From: Misgurnus anguillicaudatus
Taxonomy: Eukaryota > Chordata > Actinopteri > Cypriniformes > Cobitidae
Direction: 5' to 3'
Assembly: GCF_027580225.2 (NCBI RefSeq)
Contig: NC_073341.2
Span: forward strand, 14,630,501-14,694,500
DNA length: 64,000 bases
A program made the translations under genes and the position numbers. This document shows positions 50,064 to 61,179 of this stretch, piece after piece. How positions within the stretch are numbered: the stretch's first letter is position 1; each line of letters begins with the position of its first letter. The notes below the pieces were generated by a model, which was not told the DNA's origin, ran no database searches, and saw only the letters and a list, made by a program, of their open reading frames with translations.

Positions 50064-51084
50064 TAAAAATTACTGATAAGGATAGAAGTTAGTTCAGGCA
50101 AAGTGTTACCAGGATGGTGTGCCCATTAAAACACAGAAGCTCCAAATAATCCAGTTCCTTAACATTTTATTGTCAGTCAAGCAATCATGAGACCAGAGTT
50201 GTATGGTTTAAATTCAAGGACTCATCAACTCTGAGGGGCTGTTTGCGCTTGGTATTGGGATGTGTTTTCGTCGATCGGATCACAAGTGGACGAGAGAGAC
50301 ACATTTCGTTTACACCTGGTATTTAAATCCGTCTCTTTTGTCCACTTTCGACCGCTTCTGTGCTGAATACTATGAGGGGGTGGTCTGTGAGACGGTGGGC
50401 GAGTCTCTCTGCTGTCATTCAAACCCGAGCGGGAGTAATTATGAGTTTATATGGACGCAAACTAATATTATGTCGGAGTGCACTGCTTGTTTACCAAGTA
50501 AACATGCTGCACAGTGTTTTCTACATGAGTATGTAAGAGCTTTCTTTGAATTTTCAGCGCAATTGATGAAATAGGATCGCGCAACTTTCACACGCTTTCA
50601 AAACGAAACTACGAAGATCAGCCGCTTAGTTTTATCAATGAAAGGCTAAAAATAGCGCTGTTCACCGAATGTTCATTCCAGAAGTCAAAAAAGACGTAAA
50701 ACTTGTTTTTAATACCTCAGATTAGATAAATGGGCGGAGAGAAGGGGGTCGCGTGTGGCTATTCGAACGCATTCAACCACATGTGCGTTCCACAACTCCA
50801 AAGCGATCCGATCGAAAGTGGTTTCGACCACCTCTGGATGTGGTTGAAAGTGGTCGAAAGTGGACGAGCTCAAAACGTTTTGAACACCGTTTACACCTGG
50901 CATTATCGTCGTCCACTTGTGATCAGATCGACGAAAACACATGTTGGTGCCAAGTGTAAACAGCCTCTGAATCTCCCCATGAGCTGTTGAATGCCACACT
51001 GAACAAAGAGCCACTAATTAACAATTTAATGCAGCTGTGGAGACATAGCTTCTCCCACCCTGCTACCTCAGAGAATTCTTAACA
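50064..51084 (-). repeat. 5' LTR of the BEL element, split by a MITE
   Basis: Same 285-bp LTR as 43322-43606 in two pieces, 50064-50234 and 50965-51084. Only the small TSD of the inserted MITE is repeated. Confidence 0.88.
50235..50964. mobile_element. MITE inside the BEL 5' LTR, TSD CTCTGA
   Basis: Ends GGGGCTGTTT and AAACAGC(C) are inverted, and the subterminal parts are long inverted repeats (TGTTTTCGTCGATCGGATCA against TGATCAGATCGACGAAAACA). CTCTGA (or TCTGA) flanks both sides, and the intact LTR at 43322-43606 shows the empty site CAACTCTGAATC. 730 bp, non-coding; short frames through it are repeat artefacts. Confidence 0.85.
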
Positions 51085-51913
51085 GCCAGGTTTTTTGTTT
51101 TTGGTTTTTGTTTGTTCTTGTATCTTTCCATGCGCTGATGCTGGAGCTGTTGATGTGTTCTGGATTTGTCCCAGCCTTCTGTGAGTTTTGAGGGTTTGGA
51201 CTGGCGAGCCGTCCCCGAGTCTTACTTCGATTTTCTGTGATACATAGGAAAACTGTTTTGCACATCTGAACACTACATATATGGTAGGACACTGAAACAC
51301 TTTTCTTGTTTCACTTGGATGGATTCTGTCTTCCTGTAGACAGAACACACACACAATTCATCTTTATGGACTACCTAAAGGACTGAGAAACTGAAAAAAA
51401 GGGTTTACACTGAACTAATTACATTTCATTGAACTATTGTACATTGTTTTGAATTACAGTGTTTTTGTTTTATACAGTGTTGAATTTGTGGTTGAAATAA
51501 CTCGGGTTTGAATTTTGCACTTGTTATTTTCTAAATCTGAAAAAGAAGTGAATTGAGGTACCAAGAATTTTATTGTTGTTTTATTAAGAGTTATTTACTT
51601 GGTTTAACTAAACAAAGAAACAAGATTATATACTTACCTCTTCAAAGGGAAAAATGGGTGTGATTTCATGCACAACAAAAAGTGTTGAGTGATACAACTT
51701 TGTTTTTTTTTTATCTGAAATCATTATTTTGCTTTTATTTGTACTATTCTAAATACATACCTCAATTAACAGTACTACGGTTGTAAGTTGTTGCAGCATC
51801 TTTCTCCGCAGCGAACCTAGTCTTCTGTAACACTGGTCCATAGAGTCGTTTACATATTGTTAAAGATCCTAAAATTTCCTGTGGGGTGTACGGGCTAGCC
51901 GTCACGCACACGC

Positions 51914-52665
51914 TGTCACGGTGTGTAAACACAGAATAACGAAAACAAAAGGAGAACCCAAACGCAGACTCAATGTACAAAAAATAAACTATAATTTATT
52001 TAATATAAAACAGAAACACCCACGTGGGGGTAAAACAGAAGATGATACAACGGACGGTGGTAGAACACAAACTAAACAGGAACTTGAAAACAGAGCACAC
52101 GGAAAAACGAGGAACTCTGACATCCAACATTAGACAACGCACGCGCACAACACAGAGGACGCGAGGGCAATATATGGACAGCACATCAATGGGGAACAGG
52201 TGAACATAATTAATCACGTAAGACACGAGTACATAAGGGAGTAGGGTGAAAGTGACAAGACACTGGGAACACGTGTTACACATACATGATGTGAAACAAC
52301 ACGTATTCCCACATAAACACCATGCTGCCATAGTCTTGCCCTCTAACATACCACCTGGATAATAACCAGGGTCAGGCAAGACTATGACAGCCACAAAACA
52401 CTGGGAACACGTGTTACACAGACATAATGTGAAACACACGTGTTCCCATGTAGACACAATGCTGTCGGGATCTTGCCCTCTAACATAGACCTGAACTTAT
52501 ACTAAGGTCTGGCAAGATCACGACAGCAACAAGACACCGGAAACATGTGGAAGCCACACACACAATGTGATTCCACATGCCCCCACACAGAACATAATAC
52601 TGCCACGGTCCTGTCAGATGCACTCAGACCTACATCTAGCACAGATGTCTGACAAGACGGTGACA
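51914..52665 (-). mobile_element. Solo LTR with three internal ~140-bp repeats, TSD CACGC
   Basis: TGTCACGG at the left and CGGTGACA at the right, with exact 5-bp TSD CACGC (51909-51913, 52666-52670). Three tandem units start near 52257, 52397 and 52532. In the first two, an inverted repeat pairs GGGAACACGTGTTACAC with a GTGAAAC...ACGT.TTCCC arm around a short loop. In minus orientation these lie in U3, where enhancer repeats are normal, and AATAAA follows in the distal part. No internal region remains. Confidence 0.85.
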
Positions 52666-53130
52666 CACGCTACATATCCTATATTTTATACATTGCCCTA
52701 ATTTTGGTATATTAAATCTATACTTGTATTTCAAAAAATGTATGTTTTTATTTTCTTACAAATGTCAAATATGTCGTAAATAAACTTTAAAAGAAACTAA
52801 ATAAAACTAAAAATTTGACTTCTTTAATGTCACGTGTTATGCATTTATTTGTGTTCTTATCTATGTGCTTACATCATAATTTGCTGTAAAATATAAACCA
52901 AAACACTTTTATCTGCTTTTGGATAGTTCACAAAAAAAGTGAATTCTGGCATCATTTACCCACCCTCATGTTGTTTTAGACATGTAGACCTATAAATGTT
53001 AATAAATGATGATAAGCACACAGCTGGTGGAAACCATCTATTTGTACAATCCTGTTTTAGATACAGGAGGAGAGCACAGTCAAAGCTGCTTTGAAGTCTT
53101 ATTGGCCTTGACTCACTGTGACATCACATG

Positions 53131-54394
53131 CAGGGGCGGAGTGGGACCAAAAAATCTACCGGGAAATTTCGTATACCACCGGCCCTTGTATTTGTAGTAA
53201 AACTAGGGTATACAAATCGTAATCAATCTGCAAAAAAAAAAACTTTTTCATAATAATAATAAAATCATTAAATCATGGATAATTTTCCTAAATGGGTAAC
53301 TATACAAAATGATATCTGTTTGAAAGACGGAGATGCGCACCTGTCAATCAGCTATTACATAACAGAGCCAGGCCAGAGATGAACATGTTCATAAACGGGA
53401 GTAATATGGAATAATGTGTGCATCTTTGAATAACTGTAAGAATTTTTCCTTTAAATATAATTTTTGTCATATAAAGTTTGGATAGATAATAATGTTTTTT
53501 CCACTGTTATTGCTCATTTATTTGGCGCATTTACCTCAGAGTTTATTTCAGTTATTTAGCTGTTTTTCCAGTAATAATACAATTTACATGCCAATCCTGC
53601 TTTCTTGTCTTTTTATTAATTTCATTATGCTGTTATTTTAAGTTGATGTGGATATTTATTGCCATATAAGACGTTCAATGCCGTTATATACTCTCGACTA
53701 ATATTCAAATCATATGCGTTATAATGTGTACATCTTTGAATAACACTAAGAATACAGTTCCTTTGAAAATAATTTTTGTCAAAGTTTTGAGAAATAATAA
53801 TGTTGTGAGGATATTTATTACCAAATTGCAATTGAATACTCTCTTTTTTGATATGAAATCACATAGTAGGGAATATATAATGTGATACTGCAAAGTTACC
53901 CTTCTTAATTTTAATTATTATATAGCCATATGGAGACAAACCTTTGCAAATGCGCTGATTTGATCCATTCTTGTACTGACCACCAAGCTAGAGATTTTAA
54001 ACATCCTTAATCCACACTTACTATCAAATAGTCTATCTGCTTGATGGATCAATCCGACCGCATATGTACTGCAATAAACAGGCATTCAGCGGCGCAGCTT
54101 TTTACATCAAAGGCCGACAGGCTATGCCATTTGGGGAGGGGCTGTTCAATGATCCCCCTATATTTTTAAAAATCCAAAACATGGTTGGACCTGCCGAACA
54201 GGTTGAGCACTTTTATGTTAAGCAAAGAAGCTGCACAGTTTGACCAGCGGGAAGCGGCCGCACATCACCCCGCCAGACGGGGTTGCTATATAACTCGCAA
54301 TGTATAACTATTATCAGACCGGCCCTCGCAGCCTCAAAACACTACCGGCCCACCGGGAAATGTCCCGACTCTCCCGATGGCCACTCCGCCACTG
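53131..54394. mobile_element. Non-autonomous hAT relic (TIR CAGGGGCGGAGTGG)
   Basis: Left end CAGGGGCGGAGTGG, right end CCACTCCGCCACTG (one mismatch), with ACCGGGAAAT and CACCGGCCC repeated inverted near both ends. The flanking 8-mers do not match (ATCACATG, GTTCAGTC), so one side has been rearranged. The left flank is array sequence and the right flank is not, which makes this the array's right border. No transposase frame. Confidence 0.75.
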
Positions 54395-54618
54395 GTTCAG
54401 TCTTATATTTGTGAAGCCTCATGAGGTGTCCTGTCTGTGTAAACAAAGATAGATAAAGAGAATGTTTATGGAAGCTCAAGGTCTATAGGATGTTGCTATT
54501 AAGCAATTTTGATATAACAGAGCATGCTGAATTTATGCTGGTTGGACGAGGTTTAAACATTGAGACATATGCAACTGAAACTGTCCACTAATAAAACTCT
54601 GTTCTGTTTTATCATCTA

Positions 54619-56183
54619 CAGTGGATATAGGAAGTCTGCACACCCCTGTTGGAATTGCAGGTTTTTGTGATTTGGAGGATGGGAACAAGATGAATCATTT
54701 TGGAACCTGTTCCAACTTGGTTCAGTACTTCCAACCTATATATTAAAGCTAATAACAATAAACTTGGTGGTGAAAAAATGGCAAGTAAAGTTGTACAATA
54801 ACCAGGTTGCATAAGTGTGCACACCCTTAAACTAAAACTTAGTTTAAGCACCTTTAGATTCTATCACAGGATTCAATCTTAATGGGAATGTGTCAATCAA
54901 TTTCACACTTTTGAATTTGCAATATTTTGCCATTTCTCCTTTCAAAAGCATTTTAAATCTGTCAAATTGGTTGGGTGTCTCCTGTGCACAGCCCTCTTCA
55001 GATCACCCCATAGATTTTGGATGGGATTTAGATCTGGACTCTTGCTTGATTTGGTGAAGTAATTCCTTTGTTGATTAGATGTGTGCTTTCTGTCATTGTC
55101 ATGCTGTGAGGTGAAATTTCTCTTCATTTTAAGTGTTTTGGCAGAAGCCTTTAGGTTTTGGGCCAAAATTGACGGGTATTTGGAGCTATTCATTATTCCA
55201 TACACCCTGATTAAAACCCCAGTTCCAGCCGAAGAAAAGCAGCCACAAAGTATGATGCTGTCACCTTCATGCTTTACTCTGGGCATGGTGTTCATTTGGT
55301 GATGTGATGTGGGTTTTATTGCACCAAATATATATTTTGGTATAACGGCCCAAGTTCAACTTTGGTCTCAATTGACTATAGTACATTATTCCACATGGAT
55401 TTGGGATACAGAAATATTTGTTTTTACAAACTTTAGATGGACTTGATGATATTTTTGGTTAAATAATGCTAATAGCCCAAACATGAAGAATTCAGGAGAT
55501 TTTTGTCACATGTAGGGAGCAAAAAGTACTTGCAAGATATTGTTACAATTCTTTTAATGTTGCTGTAGGACTCTTGGCAGCCTTCCTTACCATTTTTTTC
55601 CCTGGTTTTCTCATAAATTTTAGGTGGATACCTGGTCTTAGTAATGTCAATGTTGTGCCATATTTTCTCCACTTGTGGATTATTGGTTTTACAGTAATCC
55701 ATGGTATATTCAGTGTCTTGGAAATGTTTTTAACCCTCTGTTGATTGATATTTTTCAACAGTGGGATCATGTACCTGCTGAGTAAGCTCTACACAGACAA
55801 TGGCTTTTTCAGTGGGATGATACACAAAAAAAATCCTTTAGGACCAGGCACACTTCATTAATAGTTAAAAAGTAATTTTAATTGATAAGAGGTATGTACT
55901 ACTTCATATTTAACTTAAGTCTAAATGTGATTGTTTGCTTTTGAACATTGCCACAATCACTATTGTAAAAGGGTGTGCACACTTATGCAACCTGGTTATT
56001 GTACAACTTTACTTGCCATTTTTTCACCACAAAATTATTCTTAATGTTAATTACTTTAATATATAGGTTTAAAGTAGGGAATTAAGTTGGAACAGGTTCC
56101 AAAATGATTCATCTTGGTTTCATTTTATAAATCACAAAAACATGCAATTTAAACAGGGGTGTATAGACTTTTTATATCCACTG
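54619..56183 (-). mobile_element. Full-length Tc1-type transposon with dead transposase, TA target
   Basis: 1565 bp between TA dinucleotides. Termini CAGTGGATATAGGAAGTCTG and CTTTTTATATCCACTG are inverted, and the inverted similarity extends over about 210 bp (for example GTTGTACAATAACCAGGTTG). Minus-strand transposase pieces: 55770-55469 has the paired-like helix-turn-helix (NIPWITVKPIIHKWRKYGTT), and 55295-54942 has HDNDRKHTS and SPDLNPIQNLWGDLK. Frames are broken between them. The third catalytic residue, normally Glu in NPIE, is Gln here, so it could not cut DNA even if the frame were whole. Confidence 0.92.
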
Positions 56184-56343
56184 TAAATCTTCATCTCATG
56201 TCCTGCTTATGTTCTTCTCTAGCAACGATCGATCAACCTTTTAACTGACGGAAGCCTGTTAAACAAGTAAAGTAATATTTTCTGATGTCATCTGGCGTTT
56301 GGAGCTGGATCGTTTTTTTTTATTTTGTCTGGTGTGGAGACCA

Positions 56344-58619
56344 GGGGCCTCATTTATAAAACTTTGCGTAGGATTTGCGTCAGAAGTGGCGTACGGATGA
56401 AACATAGGACGGGCGTATATACGCACAGAAATATTCGGATTTATAAAACCGTGCGCACGCACATCCTACGCATTTTTCCCTTAAAATATCACAATCAATT
56501 CTAAATGTAGCGCAGCTTTTGCGGCTTCATGACACGCCCATAGTTGCCCATAAATAGTCCGTGAAACGCCCACAAGTTAATATGCATTGATTGCGAAATC
56601 ATGGGAAACACATAGAGGAAATAAAAAAAAACGTAAATTCGCTCAATGTGAAGTAGAAGTTATCGTTGGCGAGGGGGAAAAGAGCAGGAAAACGTTGTTT
56701 GGAGGGCACAGTGTGGGCATTACGCATTGTGATGGGGCATTTTATTTCCATTCATTTAATTGCATCTGACAAGCTACAGATGTCGGTAATAATCGAAGTG
56801 GAAATGGGACATTGTTCAGCGCAAATGTAATTTCTTGTTGCTTCCTGAATGGTTGAGACATACGCCATACATTGTTTTATCAAAAATAAAACACACTAAA
56901 GGCATATGCATGATTCAACAGTGGCGTGTTTACCCACCACGCAAACCACGCAATTGCATGGGGCCCCACGGGCTTGGGGGGCCCCCTACTGGCCACAAGG
57001 TGTGCGAAAGTATGTTACGTTTATTCAGACCCAAATCTAAGGTACGGATAAAGCATGCACGAGCAAGATATGTGCGAGTCTGTACGCAGAATAATATTTG
57101 CGCGCATCCTTGTGAGGGCACATATAGGCTACTTCATGAGCGAAACTCTACGAGAAAATGCACCTCTGCTCAGCGCTCACAAATGCAGCCACACAAGTGC
57201 TGGAATGAGCGCTCCCTCGACTCTCTCTGCTCTCGTAACTGCACAACATTCACTCTATGGTCAAGTTTACTTTAAAGACTTTGGGCTTCACACCTGTGAT
57301 TGGTGACACGCATTTTTTGTTCCACGCTCGTAAATGTATAAAAATTAAAAAGACACCAAGCAGGGGTTTTAATCATGTCGAAAATAGATAAATCATATTC
57401 AGTATCCCATTATTGTAATCAAATTTTATCTTTAATGTTTGTCTAGTCTGTATGCTTGTTGTATCTCACAGTAAGTTTGGTTTTACAATATGAACATGAG
57501 AGTTATGTGATTGCCATCCATAAATTCAAGCAATAACCAACTTACAATGTTGATTGCTGGTGTTTGTTAGTTCAGCTTGTTAGATCAGTCTGAATCATAA
57601 TCTAAAGCTTCCTCTTTTTCCTCATTTAGTTTTTTTAGTAAGATGTCAGACATTGAAGTTGCAGTATTAATTACATTGTTTGAAATACATCCTGTAAGAC
57701 ATTTGCGAGCAAAAAATATATCTGAGAGGGGCGTGAAACATTTTTTTAAACCAAGAATTTTTGTCATACCAAACTGTAACAATTTAGTGTTATTTTAATC
57801 AGTGTAAAACAAAATAAATCCGCTTTATATATATCTCACTTAATTCTATATACTGAATATTATTGTTGTGCAATTCAAATGAAAAACCTTGGGCAATGCT
57901 GGGGCATGGGGGGCCCGGTTCTTGGACTTTGCTTAGGGCCCCCAAAATGGTAAACACGCCACTGTGCATGAATACCATAATTCCGTAGATTATGAAGATA
58001 TGGTTTACTATGAAAACAACTTTCCCCAGTGGACAATTAATACATCTATCTATTTATTTATCTATCTAACTATATATCTCCTTAATTATCTATCTATCTG
58101 TCTATGTAATTGCATCTATATCTGCCAGACGGACACATTGACAAGAATATCAGTTTTGTACATTATTTCGTTCTGTTAACTATATTCTTTATGAGGATGA
58201 ATTGCACAACATGCCAATATTATTGCAGAACAAATTTCACTTTTCTTTTAGCAAATATGTGTTCATTTGAATTTTTGTTGTAATTTTCGATTTATTTATT
58301 TATTTATTTTGTTTCACCGCTGATCGATCAAACGGGTGTTCGTGTAGGCTGTTAATTGTAAGACTTGCTTTGTGAAGTCTTCATGTTATTTATGAGAGGT
58401 AGTGTTGTCATTTTTACTTTCACTTTCACGTGTTTCTTCCATCTGCCGTCGGTGTCGCCATTTCTCATTTCACCCGTTTTTGTGCGTACGCCTGGGTCAG
58501 AGCTTGCGTGACGGACAGCACATTTTCCCGTCAGTTTGCTTTTTATAAATAACAACTATTGCGTAGAGAGTGGCGTACGCCTTCTTTTGTGCGTACGCAA
58601 CGTTTATAAATGAGGCCCC
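56344..58619. mobile_element. 2.3-kb inverted-repeat element (TIR GGGGCCTCATTTATAAA)
   Basis: GGGGCCTCATTTATAAAAC at the left and its complement (TTTATAAATGAGGCCCC) at the right, with further inverted GCGTACGC-type motifs near each end (GTGGCGTACG / GTGGCGTACGCC). It hosts a hAT relic (56919-57964) and microsatellites (TCTA)n at about 58040-58107 and (ATTT)n near 58287-58309. No transposase recognised; superfamily uncertain. Confidence 0.72.
56919..57964. mobile_element. Non-autonomous hAT element nested in the above
   Basis: CAGTGGCGTGTTTACC at the left and GGTAAACACGCCACTG at the right are exact 16-bp inverted repeats, followed inside by GGGGGGCCCC-type blocks. The flanking 8-mers TGATTCAA and TGCATGAA agree at only 5 of 8 positions, so the TSD is eroded or absent. 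Open frames inside (56835-57275) lack any transposase motif. Confidence 0.75.
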
Positions 58620-59429
58620 GATCTAACAATGTATAACTATAGTACAGTGAGTGTTGATTTGGAATAAATGAAGCTAAATTTGTCGTTCACATAGTATGCG
58701 GCTCTTCATATGTATTTCAAAATCTGATGTGACCACCAAGTCAAAAATATTTGCCTACCCCAGTACCCTTGGTCCAACGGGCACAATGGGCACAGCCACC
58801 TGCCCCACAGTTTCCCTAGCACCATTAGACTGGAGTACTGTCAATTTGTGCCACTGGAAAGGGGTATTAATTACAGTTAAAGTTTGCATTTTCAGCACTT
58901 AACACCACCATCAGATCAAAGGGTTCAAAAGTCAATAAAAAAATTCTGTAAAAAGCACAAAAAAAATCATTATTATTTTCTTATAAAACTTTAATAGACA
59001 ATGAGAACATTGTAAAAAAAAATATTTAACTGCTTTGTTTAATTGAGTTTTGAGTGTAACATGATCACATGATTTATACAGTATTTGTGTTTTTGTATGT
59101 ACAAAAAATTGTTTTTAATACAAAAGTGTATTTAAAACCAGTGTTGTGAAACATATTCACATTGTTATGCTACAATATATTTTAATTAACTTTCAATAAA
59201 CACATTTTTGTAATCCAAATATAGACATCAACATTTTTACATACAATATTTAGATTTAGTCTTTATATGTTCATTACGGGTTTAGCCATCCGAAATATAT
59301 ACATTGTATTCATATAAACATGTAAACTGTGAAATAATTTGTGCAGATTCCTTTATGCAAAGTGCCTTACAAACCAGAGGTAATAATACAGAGGTACAGC
59401 ATACACTGGAATGTGCATGAACCAATCTG

Positions 59430-60418
59430 GGCCGGGTTTCCCAATAACGATTGAACTTAGCACTTAAGAGCACTTTCTACGAGCTACTTAACGAACATTC
59501 GTTGTTCATTTACGTGCGTTTCCCAAAGATGCACGTGAAACGATCGCTCGCAGCTGGGTTTTAAGTACTACTTACGAGTCGCTATCCCTTTGTCAAGTGC
59601 TGAAATGTCACCAATAGAATGACTCAAATTTGTAGCAAAGGCTTGTCTAGGCTAATGATCTTAAGCTAATGTGCACTAATATTCTTTATAATATTTTTCA
59701 TTATTGTTCAATGACTTTTTAAGTGTTTTAAAATTGTTCATAATGAAATATTCTTTTCCGTATTTAGTTAGGACTCGTCCTACTGCAAAATACCTTATGC
59801 ATTTTAAATAATAGTTTAGATTATTATTGTTATTATTTGTTTTTATTATCTATGTTTATTTATTATTAGGGATTATTGCATTGTACCGTAAATATTTATT
59901 TGGTTTCTTTAATCAGATGCCATACCCTTAAAAACATTTTTTTTTTACTGTAGCCTAGATGAATTATAGCAGCAATTGGTAGGAACCATTAATCAATTTG
60001 CTATTTCCAACTTTTACCAAAATTGTACAAAATACGTTTTCCTTCTTTATTAATTTATGTTTAGTCATTAAATTAAATTTTATTTCTCATTTGAATTTTA
60101 AATATATTGTATTAAAGTAATTTTAACAAATAAACAAAGAAAACCCCAATAAATAAATATAGCCTACATTTAAAACATTACATTATCGTTATTGCAGGAG
60201 TGCAATTTGCTGGTTGTCTGGCAGGTGACCATGTAACACTGCTGTCTTACGATGCACTTAAGAATTAACGATTACTCCAGACCACTCGTAGATCTACGAT
60301 GATTTTCAAGTGCTACTTAAGCTACGAAGCTTTTGGGAAACGGCCCGTAATTCTAAGATGATTCCTACGATCGTTTTTCGATCTACTTAGCCTTACGATG
60401 CTTTTGGGAAACCCGGCC
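59430..60418. mobile_element. Harbinger-like MITE, 3-bp TSD CTG
   Basis: GGCCGGGTTTCCCAATAACG at the left and its diverged complement (TTTTGGGAAACCCGGCC) at the right. The paralogous site at about 17949-17962 reads CCAATCTGCTTG, so CTG is the duplicated target. A 3-bp CWG target is known for some fish Harbinger elements. Subterminal parts repeat the CTTACGA/TCGTAAG theme. 989 bp, no transposase frame. Confidence 0.82.
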
Positions 60419-60483
60419 CTGCTTGTTAAGACTGTCGTTAACTTTTGGGTCCAAATGGTCCATCAGATTCCTTAAGCAAATAA

Positions 60484-60771
60484 AGCAACTGTATGAACAC
60501 TTACAGTGCACTCCCGAAAATCACAATAACCTTTATCTCCATACTGAAATCCCATGACTAGAAAGCAATTAATCTTTTATGAATCATATAGTTGTCAGCC
60601 TGGTGAATGTAGTGTTCAGTGAAAGTTTATTAAAAATATGTAGCTTAAAGGTGTGACATGAATAAATATGGCTCATAAACGGCTGGTCAAATTGTAGTGA
60701 GTGGAGGCTTGGACAAGGAGATGGTTCACTGCAACACACTTCACAGTCTTCACAGTCAAAGTCTTCAGTAT
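60484..60771 (-). pseudogene. Decayed copy of the neurl3-like last exon
   Basis: After an acceptor TTTTACAG at 60772 the minus strand reads a diverged version of exon 4: DTEDFDCEDCEVCCSE, keeping the first Cys pair of the RING, then unrelated residues. The CGH block is gone. A remnant like the missing second Cys pair is at 60501-60512 (AGTGCACTGTAA). With no NHR exon nearby it cannot make a neuralized protein. Confidence 0.65.
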
Positions 60772-61179
60772 CTGTAAAACAAAATACGATAGCAGGTTGT
60801 TAATCTACATATATTCATCAGTAAGAAATTGAATTCCTAATCATGTGACAATAAGGTTATATAGTTATAGTTATATAGTAACAAAATTCTGCAAAAAAAT
60901 CAGTCTTAGATGTGTTGGGTAGGTTCATAATTCTGTAAAAGGTGTTTGTTCCTTTAAGTCTTAAACAAATAAAATAGGCACGTATTATATTTGCAGTATA
61001 TTTCAGTGATAATGTACACACTGGTAGGCCTATTTTCATACTGTAAGGTCCAGCAAACTAATGATTCAGCCTTGCAACTAATATGTATATATATATATAT
61101 ATATATATATTTATGACACTGCATTGAGTGGGGATTGAGGGGGGCTGGAGCATTGAGGGACCCCATATAAAGCTGCCAT

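Larger units (their letters stand above)
43322..51084 (-). mobile_element. BEL-family LTR retrotransposon, decayed, TSD GCCAG
   Basis: LTRs at 43322-43606 and 50064-51084 (the latter enlarged by a MITE) share about 285 bp with TGTTAAG...TTTTCA ends on the minus strand. The 5-bp TSD GCCAG is exact (43317-43321, 51085-51089). The internal region carries Gag with zinc knuckles, then protease, RT, Pao-type peptidase A17 region, integrase and the C-terminal domain, in BEL order. Multiple stops and frame changes make it non-functional. The two LTRs differ at only a few sites, for example GAGCCAGTGAAT against GAGCTGTTGAAT. Confidence 0.92.
41657..52670. mobile_element. Composite ~11-kb insertion in the last inverted unit (host part unassigned)
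   Basis: Array sequence stops at TGATTTGTAT and resumes near ATATCCTATATTTTATAC. The host part (41657-43321 and 51085-51913) begins TGTAACCAAGGTTACTAG and is about 2.5 kb once the BEL element is removed. It has no recognisable protein and no matching inverted ends. A TG...CA layout suggests a long LTR or the remains of one. It is hosting a MITE (42409-42985), the BEL element and a solo LTR. Ends are approximate. Confidence 0.5.
36986..53130 (-). repeat. Inverted arm: three reversed copies of the ~2.2-kb unit
   Basis: From 36986 the unit is read backwards: CCAGTAAATG...TATACTGCTGGCTGTATAGCTC is the complement of the forward-copy text. The block GAATGTTTTGTTCATATTAAAG recurs near 37466 and 39159, and as TTCAGATTAAAG near 41474, marking three copies. 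The last is split at 41655-52672 by a large composite insert and resumes at ATTTTATACAT. A small extra block (GATGACTTGATGTCATGATTG) near 37090 and 38705 is absent from the forward arm. Confidence 0.82.
58710..61179 (+). repeat. Right copy of the segmental duplication
   Basis: Same orientation and order as 17222-18620, starting at TTTCAAAATCTGATGTGAC and ending near GACCCCATATAAAG. Beyond this point similarity to intron 3 of the neurl3-like gene stops, so exons 1-3 were not copied or have been lost. A Harbinger-like insert (59430-60418) accounts for the extra length. (TA)n at about 61083-61111 corresponds to a shorter AT tract at 18530. Confidence 0.85.

Noticed and set aside
50260..50990. 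Frames of 65-104 codons on both strands suggesting a small gene in the BEL LTR
   Set aside because: They fall inside a MITE with long inverted arms, so the same peptides appear on both strands.
51996..52457. 153-codon cysteine-rich frame with internal repeats, superficially like a secreted protein
   Set aside because: It lies entirely in the solo LTR and its protein repeats simply mirror the 140-bp DNA repeats.
56835..57275. 146-codon frame in the nested hAT relic, considered as a transposase fragment
   Set aside because: No hAT dimerisation or catalytic motif; sequence is dominated by His/Arg/Cys from repeated motifs.
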